From: an uncultured Oscillospiraceae bacterium
GTDB lineage: Bacteria; Bacillota; Clostridia; Oscillospirales; Acutalibacteraceae
Direction: 5' to 3'
Assembly: GCA_902489595.1 (NCBI GenBank)
Contig: CABUAS010000035.1
Location: 1 to 17,461 of the forward strand
Length of the DNA stretch: 17,461 nt
Shown here: positions 6,395 through 13,734 of the stretch, one piece after another
Numbering within the stretch: the first letter of the stretch is position 1
Layout: every line of letters starts with the position of its first letter
Translations under genes and position numbers: made by a program
The notes under the pieces: generated by a model
What the model was told of the DNA's origin: nothing
The model's database searches: none
Seen by the model: only the letters and a program-made list of their open reading frames with translations

Positions 6395-7074
6395 CCCATC
6401 CTCACCTCATCTCTTTTAATTTTACCGTCTTCGATAGAGATAATTCTGTCTGCCGAGAGGGCGATTTTTTCATCATGCGTGATGATTATAACCGTCTGCT
6501 TAAGCTCCTTATTAAAATGCCTTAACAGAGCAACGATTTCCTTGCTGTTTTCACTGTCAAGGTTACCCGTAGGCTCATCTGCAAGAAGAAGCGCAGGATT
6601 GTTTACAAGCGCTCTGCCGATTGATACACGCTGCTGCTGACCGCCTGAAAGCTGATTTGGCAGATGAGTAAGCCTGTGTGAAAGACCGACCTTATCAATC
6701 AGGCTCTGCACCTGCTTTTTATCGGGCTTTCTGCCGTCAAGCAGAAGCGGCAGGGTCAGATTTTCCTCAACCGTTAAAATAGGAATGAGGTTGTAAAACT
6801 GATAGATAAGACCTATCTGACGTCTGCGGAAAATTGCAAGCGCAGTTTCATCAAGCTGTGAAATATCGGTATCATTAATGATAACACTTCCCGAAGTGGG
6901 CGTATCAACACCGCCGAGAATATGAAGCAATGTTGACTTGCCCGAGCCTGACGGACCGATAATAGCAACGAACTCACCCTGTTCCACAGAGAACGAAACA
7001 CCGTCAAGAGCCTTTACCATCGTATCGCCCTTACCGTAAGTTTTGGATAAATTTTTTACATCAAGAATTTTCAT
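6391..7074 (-). CDS. ABC transporter ATP-binding protein (MacB/LolD/BceA type)
   Basis: This 227-residue ATPase energises the FtsX-type permease encoded next. All the motifs are present: Walker A GPSGSGKST (40-48), Q-loop Q92, signature LSGGQQQR (142-149), Walker B ALLLADE (161-167), D-loop and H-loop histidine H200. NLIPILTVEENL (95-106) and EPTGNLDSENS (167-177) are typical of the MacB/LolD/FtsE branch that pairs with FtsX-like permeases. The start has a strong AAAGGAGATA (7081-7090) about 8 nt away. A 235-bp gap containing a possible regulator site and hairpin repeats separates it from the histidine kinase, so the ABC pair probably has its own promoter controlled by the adjacent two-component system. 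Confidence 0.95.
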   Translation of the reverse strand: MKILDVKNLSKTYGKGDTMVKALDGVSFSVEQGEFVAIIGPSGSGKSTLLHILGGVDTPTSGSVIINDTDISQLDETALAIFRRRQIGLIYQFYNLIPILTVEENLTLPLLLDGRKPDKKQVQSLIDKVGLSHRLTHLPNQLSGGQQQRVSIGRALVNNPALLLADEPTGNLDSENSKEIVALLRHFNKELKQTVIIITHDEKIALSADRIISIEDGKIKRDEVRMG

Positions 7075-7128
7075 AATGTTTATCTCCTTTCGTTGTTGGC
7101 AGGTTTGGATTACCCTTTCGTTGCCTAT

Positions 7129-7173
7129 ATCATAACCGTATAATCTTACACTTCGGTGAATTTTATATTACAA
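7129..7173 (-). promoter_or_regulatory. candidate regulated promoter/operator of the ABC transporter genes
   Basis: On the minus strand TTGTAATA (7166-7173) is followed, 22 bp further on, by GTGTAAGATTATAC (7138-7151), an almost perfect inverted repeat. A possible -10, TATGAT (7129-7134), follows without a good -35, as expected for an activated promoter. The 8-mer TATTACAA/TTGTAATA also forms both arms of the palindrome in front of the response regulator gene (9015-9032). Binding by that regulator is inferred. Confidence 0.35.
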
Positions 7174-7199
7174 TTCAGTCATATTGATTTTAAACAAAG

Positions 7200-7274
7200 C
7201 GGGAGGGCACGGAGACCCTCCCCTACGGGAATGTTATTTTAAATTTACGGTGCGTCGAGGACGCCGCACCCTAC
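7200..7274 (-). repeat. two 27-nt GTAG-headed hairpin repeats
   Basis: The unit at 7200-7226 is identical to the one at 3781-3807. The unit at 7248-7274 has another stem sequence (GGTGCGTC opposite GCCGCACC) but the same GTAGGG start, TCCTC loop and CCG end on the minus strand. Both lie in the intergenic gap between the histidine kinase and the ABC ATPase. Confidence 0.75.
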
Positions 7275-7278
7275 TGAT

Positions 7279-7302
7279 AGCCTTCTCCTCAAAGGGAAGC
7301 CT
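7279..7302. repeat. imperfect hairpin downstream of the histidine kinase
   Basis: AGCCTTCTC (7279-7287) pairs with GGGAAGCCT (7294-7302), with one mismatch and one G-T pair. It lies 8 nt past the kinase stop and directly beside a GTAG-headed repeat. With no U-run it is not a standard terminator; it may slow or protect transcripts or be part of the same repeat family. Confidence 0.4.
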
Positions 7303-7309
7303 TATAAAA

Positions 7310-8302
7310 TCATATTATCGCCTTGTAAAAACGGAATTCAAACTGTGTGCCCACATTTTCAATACTATCAACGACGATTGACGCTTTTTCTTTTTCCGCC
7401 ACCATTTTGGCAAGGGCAAGACCTATGCCAACGCTTTCACTTGATGAATTTCTGCCGTGATAAAAGCGTTCAAAAATATGGGGCAAATCCTCTTTGGCAA
7501 TGCCGCATCCGTTATCCTTAATAAATATGGAATTATACACGTTGGTACATTCCGTAAAAATTTCAAGCGTTCCGTTTTTATCTGTATGTTCGAGGCAGTT
7601 TTTGATTATATTGCCGAGCGCCTCAACAGTCCAGTTTTTATCGCCCGTAAAAGTAAAGTCATCTGCTATATTTATAAGTGAAATCTGCTTTAAATCAAGC
7701 GTTACAAGAAACGGCTTTAAACTTTCATTTATAACATCAAAAGCAGACACCTGTTCTGATTTGAATTCAACAGTACCTGCATCAAGTTTTGAAACTTTTA
7801 AGAGATTCAGAATAAGCCAGCGCATTTTATCAAGTTGATTTTCAATAATCTCTAAAAATTCTTTATTTTTCTGCCCGTCTTTTTCATTTTTCATCAAATC
7901 GGTCATCACCATCATTGAAGTAAGTGGAGTTTTCAACTGATGTGAAACATCTGCAAGCGAATCGGCAAGATAAACCTTATCCTTTGCAAGCAGTTCATTT
8001 TGTGTTTTAAGAAGAATAATAACTTTATAAAGATTATTCTGAAGAATAGACAGTTCACCCTCTGTGTTGCTGGCAATGTTCAAATCATAATTACCTGAGC
8101 AGACAAGCGACAGATAATCATTAAGTTCGCTTAATTTATCATACCTTTTCTTGGTAAAATAAAGGCAAACCGACATAATCAGAATACCGAGCACAAGGCA
8201 TAGCAGAGCACATAATTTACTGAAAAACAGACATACAGACGAAAAAAGCAGTGTTAAGCCGACGCCTGTTAAAATTATAATTTTTATATCCTTATTAATC
8301 AT
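7310..8302 (-). CDS. sensor histidine kinase with two close membrane helices
   Basis: This 330-residue kinase senses a signal and phosphorylates the response regulator encoded just before it. Two membrane segments (about 8-28 and 31-50) are joined by almost no outside loop, as in intramembrane-sensing kinases that monitor a transporter or envelope stress. Then come a HAMP-like linker, the H-box VSHQLKTPL with H121, the N-box NIIKNCLEHT (N235), the G1 box IKDNGCGI (261-268), the F-box and the G2 box VGIGLALAK (291-299). The ATG overlaps the regulator stop by 8 nt (ATGATTAA) and has a poor ribosome site, so it is probably translationally coupled. Next to an ABC efflux pair, a role in peptide or antibiotic response is plausible but inferred. 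Confidence 0.93.
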   Translation of the reverse strand: MINKDIKIIILTGVGLTLLFSSVCLFFSKLCALLCLVLGILIMSVCLYFTKKRYDKLSELNDYLSLVCSGNYDLNIASNTEGELSILQNNLYKVIILLKTQNELLAKDKVYLADSLADVSHQLKTPLTSMMVMTDLMKNEKDGQKNKEFLEIIENQLDKMRWLILNLLKVSKLDAGTVEFKSEQVSAFDVINESLKPFLVTLDLKQISLINIADDFTFTGDKNWTVEALGNIIKNCLEHTDKNGTLEIFTECTNVYNSIFIKDNGCGIAKEDLPHIFERFYHGRNSSSESVGIGLALAKMVAEKEKASIVVDSIENVGTQFEFRFYKAII

Positions 8303-8972
8303 TTTCTATAACATAGCCAAGCCCGCGCACCGTTTTGATATAAACGGGGTTTGCTATATCCTCCTCAATTTTATCACGAAGTCTTTTGATATAAACGGTA
8401 AGGGTGTTATCTTCAACAAAGGCGCTGTCTATATCCCATATATTTTCAAGCAGCTTTGCACGGGAAAGCACTGTGCCCCTGTTATTAAGCAGAATAAGCA
8501 GAAGTCTGTATTCCATTGCGGTTAAAATAATTTCGGTGCCGTTTTTATAGACCTTTGCCTCATTTGTATTTATGATCAGTTCTTTGATTTTAATTATACC
8601 GTCGGCACTGTCTTTATTATAACGGCGAAGAACGCTTTTAATGCGCACAAGAAGCTCTTTAAGTCGGAAAGGCTTTGAAATATAATCATCTGCACCGAGT
8701 TCAAAGCCCATAACAACGTTTACCTCATCATCATAGGCAGTAAGAAATATAACAGGCAGATCACCTTTTTCCTTGATTTTTTTGCACACGTCATAGCCAC
8801 TGCCGTCGGGCAGGGTCAAATCAAGAATATAGAGCGAAAAAGTCTCATTTTCAATAATATTCAAAGCATCTGAAACAGTTTTTGCAAGCGTTACGGTGTA
8901 GCCCTCGTTTTCAAGCGAATAGGAAAGACCCATACCGATTGCGCTGTCATCTTCAAGAACAAAAATTTTCAT
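8295..8972 (-). CDS. OmpR/PhoB-family response regulator
   Basis: This 225-residue regulator has a receiver domain (1-about 115) and a C-terminal winged helix (about 125-223). The acidic pocket is E7/D8/D9, the phosphorylated aspartate D51 (in LYILDLTLPDGSG), with T78 and K100 in SKPF. The DNA-binding domain carries LTAMEYRLL, the recognition region SAFVEDNTLTVYIKRLRDKIE and the terminal VRGLGYVI. GGTGAT (8976-8981) precedes the ATG. A perfect 18-bp palindrome (9015-9032) overlaps the -35 region, suggesting autoregulation. The neighbouring ABC genes carry the same half-site, making them the likely targets. Confidence 0.95.
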   Translation of the reverse strand: MKIFVLEDDSAIGMGLSYSLENEGYTVTLAKTVSDALNIIENETFSLYILDLTLPDGSGYDVCKKIKEKGDLPVIFLTAYDDEVNVVMGFELGADDYISKPFRLKELLVRIKSVLRRYNKDSADGIIKIKELIINTNEAKVYKNGTEIILTAMEYRLLLILLNNRGTVLSRAKLLENIWDIDSAFVEDNTLTVYIKRLRDKIEEDIANPVYIKTVRGLGYVIEND

Positions 8973-8987
8973 AGTATCACCGTTAAT

Positions 8988-9032
8988 ATTCTATCATAGT
9001 TTACTATTGTTTTCTATTACAAAATTGTAATA
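8988..9032 (-). promoter_or_regulatory. promoter and palindromic operator of the response regulator gene
   Basis: TATTACAA-AA-TTGTAATA (9015-9032) is a perfect inverted repeat with 8-bp arms. On the minus strand its inner TTGTAA (9017-9022) can act as a -35, 18 bp from TATGAT (8993-8998). Alternatively TGaTAGAAT (8988-8996) is an extended -10. Symmetry plus overlap with the -35 points to an operator. The gap to the divergent PurF-like gene is 160 bp, so the site might affect both genes. Confidence 0.5.
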
Positions 9033-9083
9033 AAAAAATCTTAAAATTTATACAAAAATGTACTTTATTATTTCATCTCATTT

Positions 9084-9092
9084 TGATATAAT
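9084..9092 (+). promoter_or_regulatory. extended -10 promoter of the PurF-like gene
   Basis: TGaTATAAT (9084-9092) is a perfect extended -10 located 40 nt upstream of the ATG at 9133. The -35 region is weak (TTTATT at 9064-9069). It lies downstream of the operator palindrome. I see no obvious purine-repressor box. Confidence 0.55.
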
Positions 9093-9132
9093 ACACTATA
9101 CAAACTATATATTTTACAGGAGAGGACAAATT

Positions 9133-10539
9133 ATGGGCGGTTTTTTCGGTGTAGCATCTAAAGAAGACTGTGTTTTTGACCTGTTTTTCGGAATTGACTA
9201 CCATGCTCACCTCGGCACAAGACGTGCAGGCATGGCAGTTTATGACAAGAAAAACGGCTTTGACAAAGCAATTCACAATATAGAAAACGCACCTTTCAGA
9301 ACAAAATTCAGCAAAGAATCAAACGAAATGCACGGCAATCTCGGCATTGGCTGTATTTCCGATTTTGAGGCTCAGCCGATTCTTGTTCGTTCACATCACG
9401 GCACCTTTGCCATTACAACAGTAGGCAAAATTAATAATGCAGACGAGATTGTAAACGAAATCATCAAATCAAACATTCACTTTTTTGAAATGCAAAACGG
9501 TGACATCAACCCCACCGAACTTGTTGCGGCAATCATTAACCAAAAAGACAATTTTATTGACGGCATAAAATATGCACAGGAAATTATTGACGGCTCTATG
9601 AGTATGCTTATTCTGACCGAAAAGGGCATTTACGCCGCAAGGGACAAGCTGGGCAGAACACCGATTACAGTAGGCAAAAAAGACGGAAGTTACTGTATGA
9701 GTTTTGAAAGTTTTGCTTATCTTAACCTCGGCTATCAGGATTACAAGGAACTCGGACCTGGTGAAATTGCGGTTATGACGCCTGACGGAGTGACTACGCT
9801 TCAGAAGCCGGGCGAAGATATGAAAATCTGCACATTTTTATGGATATATTACGGCTATCCCACCTCATCTTACGAGGGTGTTAATGTTGAAAAAATGAGA
9901 TATAACTGCGGCAAAGCGCTTGCAAAAAGGGATAATGTTAAGCCCGACATTGTTGCAGGCGTTCCCGATTCAGGCACGGCACACGCTATCGGCTATGCTA
10001 ATGAATCAGGCATACCGTTTTCAAGACCTTTCATCAAATATACACCGACATGGCCGAGATCATTTATGCCTACCCACCAGAGCAAACGTGATCTGATTGC
10101 AAAAATGAAGCTTATTCCCGTTCACGATTTGATTGAGGGAAAAAGCATGCTGCTGATTGACGACTCTATCGTTCGCGGCACGCAGCTTCGTGAAACGACT
10201 GAATTTTTATACGAAAGCGGCGCGAAAGAGGTTCACGTAAGACCTGCCTGCCCTCCCCTGTTTTACGGCTGTAAATACCTCAATTTCTCACGCTCAACAT
10301 CTGAAATGGAGCTTATTACAAGACGTGTTATCTGTGAGCTTGAAGGTGATGACGTAGGCGAAGAAACTATTAAGGAATATACAAATCCCGACAGTGAAAA
10401 GTATCAGAAAATGCTTGATAAGATTTGCGAAAAACTGCATTTCACATCACTCCGCTACCACAGACTTGACGATATGATCGAGTCCGTCGGCATTGACCCA
10501 AGCAAACTCTGCACCTATTGCTGGAACGGTGAGGAATAA
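9133..10539 (+). CDS. PurF-like amidophosphoribosyltransferase paralogue lacking glutaminase residues
   Basis: This 468-residue protein keeps the two-domain layout of PurF (glutamine PRPP amidotransferase, first step of purine synthesis). The N-terminal Ntn domain starts MGGFFGVASK where PurF has Met-Cys, so the nucleophile Cys is Gly. The arginine of GHVRYST aligns with C74 (GIGCISD), and the Asn of the oxyanion NG with V97. The phosphoribosyltransferase domain looks intact: GVPDSGTAHAIGYA (276-289) and the PRPP loop LLIDDSIVRGT (340-350). Cysteines C233, C373 or C380, C460 and C463 could hold the Fe-S cluster seen in Bacillus-type PurF. The start is set by AGGAGAGG (9118-9125). It may make phosphoribosylamine from free ammonia, act on another acceptor, or be regulatory. 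I recall similar MGGFFG proteins in gut Clostridia and Bacteroidetes, usually labelled PurF. Confidence 0.85.
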   Translation: MGGFFGVASKEDCVFDLFFGIDYHAHLGTRRAGMAVYDKKNGFDKAIHNIENAPFRTKFSKESNEMHGNLGIGCISDFEAQPILVRSHHGTFAITTVGKINNADEIVNEIIKSNIHFFEMQNGDINPTELVAAIINQKDNFIDGIKYAQEIIDGSMSMLILTEKGIYAARDKLGRTPITVGKKDGSYCMSFESFAYLNLGYQDYKELGPGEIAVMTPDGVTTLQKPGEDMKICTFLWIYYGYPTSSYEGVNVEKMRYNCGKALAKRDNVKPDIVAGVPDSGTAHAIGYANESGIPFSRPFIKYTPTWPRSFMPTHQSKRDLIAKMKLIPVHDLIEGKSMLLIDDSIVRGTQLRETTEFLYESGAKEVHVRPACPPLFYGCKYLNFSRSTSEMELITRRVICELEGDDVGEETIKEYTNPDSEKYQKMLDKICEKLHFTSLRYHRLDDMIESVGIDPSKLCTYCWNGEE

Positions 10540-10560
10540 AACCAAAAAACATTTTCAAAA

Positions 10561-10591
10561 AAAATCGGAATGGCAAAACCATTCCGATTTT
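10561..10591. terminator. bidirectional terminator between PurF-like gene and folD
   Basis: AAAATCGGAATGG (10561-10573) pairs perfectly with CCATTCCGATTTT (10579-10591), a 13-bp stem with a CAAAA loop and U-runs on both strands. It lies between two convergent genes, 22 nt past the first stop and 9 nt before the folD stop. Confidence 0.92.
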
Positions 10592-10599
10592 TATATTGA

Positions 10600-11448
10600 T
10601 TATTCGACACTATTCTGAATTTTTGCTGCCGTTAATGTATTCTGCATCAGCATTGAAATTGTCATCGGGCCTACGCCGCCGGGAACAGGTGTGATATATG
10701 AACACTTATCTTTCACTGCATCAAAATCAACATCACCGCAGAGTTTGCCGTTTTCATCTCTGTTCATACCGACGTCGATAACAACTGCGCCGTCTTTAAC
10801 CATATCTGCGCCGACAAATTTTGCTTTGCCGATAGCAGCAACAAGAATATCTGCGCCCGAGGTAATCTCGGCAAGATTCTGCGTTTTGGAATGTGTAATT
10901 TCAACAGTTGCATTTTCGTGAAGGAGAAGCATTGCCATAGGCTTGCCAACAATATTGCTTCTGCCGATAACAACTGCCTTTTTGCCTGAAACGTCAACAC
11001 CTGTTGAATGAATAAGCTCCATAACGCCTGCAGGCGTGCAGGGCAGGAAATTATAATCGCCAATCATAATGGCGCCGACATTTACAGGGTGAAACGCATC
11101 TACATCTTTAATCGGATTGATAAGATTGATAACCTCTTTATCATCAAGATGCGACGGCAAAGGTAACTGACAAAGAATGCCGTTAATATCCTTACGCTCA
11201 TTAAGTTCCATAACAAGGGAATTCAGTTCCTGCTGCGTTGTATTTTCAGGCAGGGCAAATTTTTCACTGTAAAAGCCGACTTCTTCGCACGCCTTTTCCT
11301 TATTTCTTACATAAACCTGAGATGCAGGATCTTCGCCGACAATAATTACGGCAAGACCGGGTGTAACGCCCTTAGCCTTAAGTTCTTCTGTTTCCTTTGC
11401 AACCCGCTCGCGAACTGCTTTTGAAACTGCCTTTCCGTCAATAATCAT
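10600..11448 (-). CDS. folD: bifunctional methylenetetrahydrofolate dehydrogenase / methenyltetrahydrofolate cyclohydrolase
   Basis: FolD interconverts 5,10-methylene-, 5,10-methenyl- and 10-formyl-tetrahydrofolate, feeding purine and formyl-Met synthesis in the cytoplasm. The 282-residue length is standard. YVRNKEKA (46-53) has the catalytic Tyr46 and Lys50. GILCQLPLPSHLD, CTPAGVMELI, the dinucleotide motif GRSNIVGKPMA and TPVPGGVGPMT are all in place. KDVDAFHP has Ala where most FolD proteins have Gly, a mild variation. The gene starts 6 nt after the lgt stop, and its AAAGGAGATAAG ribosome site lies inside the last lgt codons, so it is the last gene of the ymfF-ymfH-lgt-folD operon. It converges on the PurF-like gene. 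Confidence 0.97.
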   Translation of the reverse strand: MIIDGKAVSKAVRERVAKETEELKAKGVTPGLAVIIVGEDPASQVYVRNKEKACEEVGFYSEKFALPENTTQQELNSLVMELNERKDINGILCQLPLPSHLDDKEVINLINPIKDVDAFHPVNVGAIMIGDYNFLPCTPAGVMELIHSTGVDVSGKKAVVIGRSNIVGKPMAMLLLHENATVEITHSKTQNLAEITSGADILVAAIGKAKFVGADMVKDGAVVIDVGMNRDENGKLCGDVDFDAVKDKCSYITPVPGGVGPMTISMLMQNTLTAAKIQNSVE

Positions 11449-11454
11449 AATTAC

Positions 11455-12450
11455 TTATCTCCTTTCAACACTGAAAAATTCATCAGGTGTAGTTGTAACA
11501 TTGCTTTTTGAATAATTGTATACCATTGTAACGGGTGCCTGCGGTACGGGAAGCGGCGGAGGATTGAGCATATACCGCCTCGGCAGAGTGCCTTTTTTCA
11601 GTTTCACCATAAGCACGGCAAGCCACACCGTAAACACAACAACAATAATTGCCGACAGCAGCTGACTTACACGGATAACAGTATTGCCTATGTAAAGGCT
11701 GTCTGTTCTGAGACCCTCTACGACCATTCTTTCAAGCCCGTAGCCGATACCGTAAAGAATAAATACCTCTCCCTTGAATTTTCTGTGCTTTGTAACAACA
11801 GTGTGAAGTACAATGAATAAAATTATACACCACACACTTTCATAAAGAAAAGTAGGATGCACAGGCGCATTGGGGTTAACCTCCATACCTTTTAAAAGCA
11901 AATCCCCCTGCGTTGCTTCAAGCGTATCTCTGATCTTAACAGACCACATTCTGAGCGGGGCAGTTTCGGTATTAGTGCCGAATGCCTCCTGATTGAAGAA
12001 ATTGCCCCATCTGCCGATACCCTGACCGATTAAAAGACCGAGAGCGCCTAAATCAAGCAGATCTCTAAAATCAATTTTGCCTATCTTACAGCCGATATAG
12101 CCGCCGATTAATGCGCCGATTATACCGCCGTAAATTGCAATTCCGCCGTTCCAGATTGCAATAATTTCACTTGGGTGAGCACTGTAATAATCCCACTCAA
12201 AGAAAACATAATATGCTCTTGCGCATACGATGCCAAACAGTGTGCCCCAGATAAGAACATCGGTCATACCGTCAAGGCTCATTTTCCATTTATATGCCAT
12301 TCTGCCGCCGTAAAGCACGGCAAGTGCAAAGCCGAAGGCAATTATAATTCCGTACCAGTGAACCTCGTAGCCGCCTATGCTGAACGCAACTGACGGCACA
12401 TCAAATTTAACACCGAGCCCGTCAAAAAATACTGTTGTAAAATTATCCAT
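11455..12450 (-). CDS. lgt: prolipoprotein diacylglyceryl transferase
   Basis: Lgt moves diacylglycerol from phosphatidylglycerol to the lipobox cysteine of prolipoproteins in the cytoplasmic membrane. The 331-residue protein has about seven membrane segments. The signature GRWGNFFNQEAFG (146-158) contains the essential arginine R147. HPTFLYES (198-205), E240 in YGLERMVVEGLRTDSLY and the loop NGGIAIYGG (101-109) are family hallmarks; the last has Tyr where E. coli has His103, a substitution I recall from Firmicutes. A proline-rich, hydrophilic tail of about 50 residues (NPPPLPVPQAP onward) extends past the usual end and is probably cytoplasmic. GGGGGAG precedes the ATG, 15 nt after ymfH. Confidence 0.96.
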   Translation of the reverse strand: MDNFTTVFFDGLGVKFDVPSVAFSIGGYEVHWYGIIIAFGFALAVLYGGRMAYKWKMSLDGMTDVLIWGTLFGIVCARAYYVFFEWDYYSAHPSEIIAIWNGGIAIYGGIIGALIGGYIGCKIGKIDFRDLLDLGALGLLIGQGIGRWGNFFNQEAFGTNTETAPLRMWSVKIRDTLEATQGDLLLKGMEVNPNAPVHPTFLYESVWCIILFIVLHTVVTKHRKFKGEVFILYGIGYGLERMVVEGLRTDSLYIGNTVIRVSQLLSAIIVVVFTVWLAVLMVKLKKGTLPRRYMLNPPPLPVPQAPVTMVYNYSKSNVTTTPDEFFSVERR

Positions 12451-12465
12451 ATTCTCCCCCGAACA

Positions 12466-13734
12466 TTACTTTGATTTAACCACTGAAAGTGCACTGTATT
12501 TTTCGTCCATAACCTCAAGAAGCCTTTTTTCTATATCCGCTTTTGTAACATTTTTATAGATATCCATCGTATCAAAAATGCCGTAATTTGAGAAATAACA
12601 CGAAATCATACCGTTGGCAACAGCGTCAATATCATTATACTGCATAATTTCTTTGCCGTAAAGATTGCGCCTTACCGTTTCAAAAAGTTCATCATCAATA
12701 CCGTCTTTCTTAAGGCGTGCAACCTCTCGCTTAATTTCGTCTGCAACTGCCTTCGGATTTGTTGACTCACCGTCAAACATAATTGCCTCATAGCCGTAGC
12801 CGACAAAATATTCTTTTGAAAACTGAGAATTTATAAGACCCTTTTCAATCAGACTGCTGTAAAGCGGTGACGATTCACCGATAAGAACTTCAAGCAGAAT
12901 ATTGGTTTCAACAATTTCTTTCAGCGATCTTTCGGGTGTTTCGCATTTTTCTTTATAACCGAAAGAAAATACGGGCACGCTCATTGCAAGATGATATTCA
13001 TCATATGCTTTAACAATATCACGGGGCTCGTCCTCAAATGAACGCTCAACGCTGACATTCTCAGCCTTTTCAAGGCATTCATCGCATATGGCAACAATTC
13101 TGTCAGCATCAGCATTGCCGACAACGACAAGCGCCATATTATGCAGATTATAAAAAGTATTATAGCAGTCGTAAAGAAGCTTGTCCGTAATCTCGGAAAT
13201 AGACTCTACAGTGCCTGCAATATCAATTCTTACGGGGTGATTTTTATACAAACATCTTAAAAGATTAAATGTGCTCATCCAGCCTGCAACATCATAATAC
13301 ATTGTGATTTCCTGACCAATAATGCCCTGCTCTTTTTCAACGGTTTCCTTTGTAAAATAAGGGTGGGTAACAAAATCAAGCAGAATTCTGAGGCTGTCCT
13401 CAAATCTGTCAGAGCACTGAAAAAGATAACAGGTTTTGTCAAACGAAGTATAGGCGTTTGCAGATGCGCCTGTTTCGGCATATCTTGTAAAAGCATCGAG
13501 TTCTTCGCTTTCAAAAAGTTTATGTTCCAAAAAGTGAGCAATACCCTCGGGCACTACGGTAAATTCATCACTGTCGCTTCGCTTGAAACGAGTGTCGATT
13601 GAACCGTATTTCGTGCCGAAAACTGCATAGGTTGATTTATAATTTTCCTTAGGCATAACAAAAATTTTAAGCCCCGATTTATGGTCAATCTCATAATACT
13701 TTTCGCCGAGGGCAGATGATTCAACAATTTTCAT
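12466..13734 (-). CDS. ymfH: M16-family peptidase, YmfH type (EF-P 5-aminopentanol modification-associated)
   Basis: This 422-residue M16 (pitrilysin/insulinase) protein has a zinc site: HFLEH (67-71, the HxxEH inverted motif) with a further glutamate near E142 in GIIGQEITMYYD. Two M16 halves are visible, the second about 180-400. In Bacillus the YmfF/YmfH pair with reductase YmfI is linked to making the 5-aminopentanol group on EF-P, which helps ribosomes at proline stretches. The gene starts directly after the ymfF stop with no gap, and its GGAGGAAAAC ribosome site lies in the end of ymfF. YmfI is not in this window. The active site suggests this is the catalytic partner; the substrate is not known from sequence. 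Confidence 0.9.
   Translation of the reverse strand: MKIVESSALGEKYYEIDHKSGLKIFVMPKENYKSTYAVFGTKYGSIDTRFKRSDSDEFTVVPEGIAHFLEHKLFESEELDAFTRYAETGASANAYTSFDKTCYLFQCSDRFEDSLRILLDFVTHPYFTKETVEKEQGIIGQEITMYYDVAGWMSTFNLLRCLYKNHPVRIDIAGTVESISEITDKLLYDCYNTFYNLHNMALVVVGNADADRIVAICDECLEKAENVSVERSFEDEPRDIVKAYDEYHLAMSVPVFSFGYKEKCETPERSLKEIVETNILLEVLIGESSPLYSSLIEKGLINSQFSKEYFVGYGYEAIMFDGESTNPKAVADEIKREVARLKKDGIDDELFETVRRNLYGKEIMQYNDIDAVANGMISCYFSNYGIFDTMDIYKNVTKADIEKRLLEVMDEKYSALSVVKSK

Noticed and set aside
9058..9132. Twenty-five-codon extension of the PurF-like protein
   Set aside because: It covers the extended -10 and the ribosome site, and does not restore an N-terminal Cys nucleophile.
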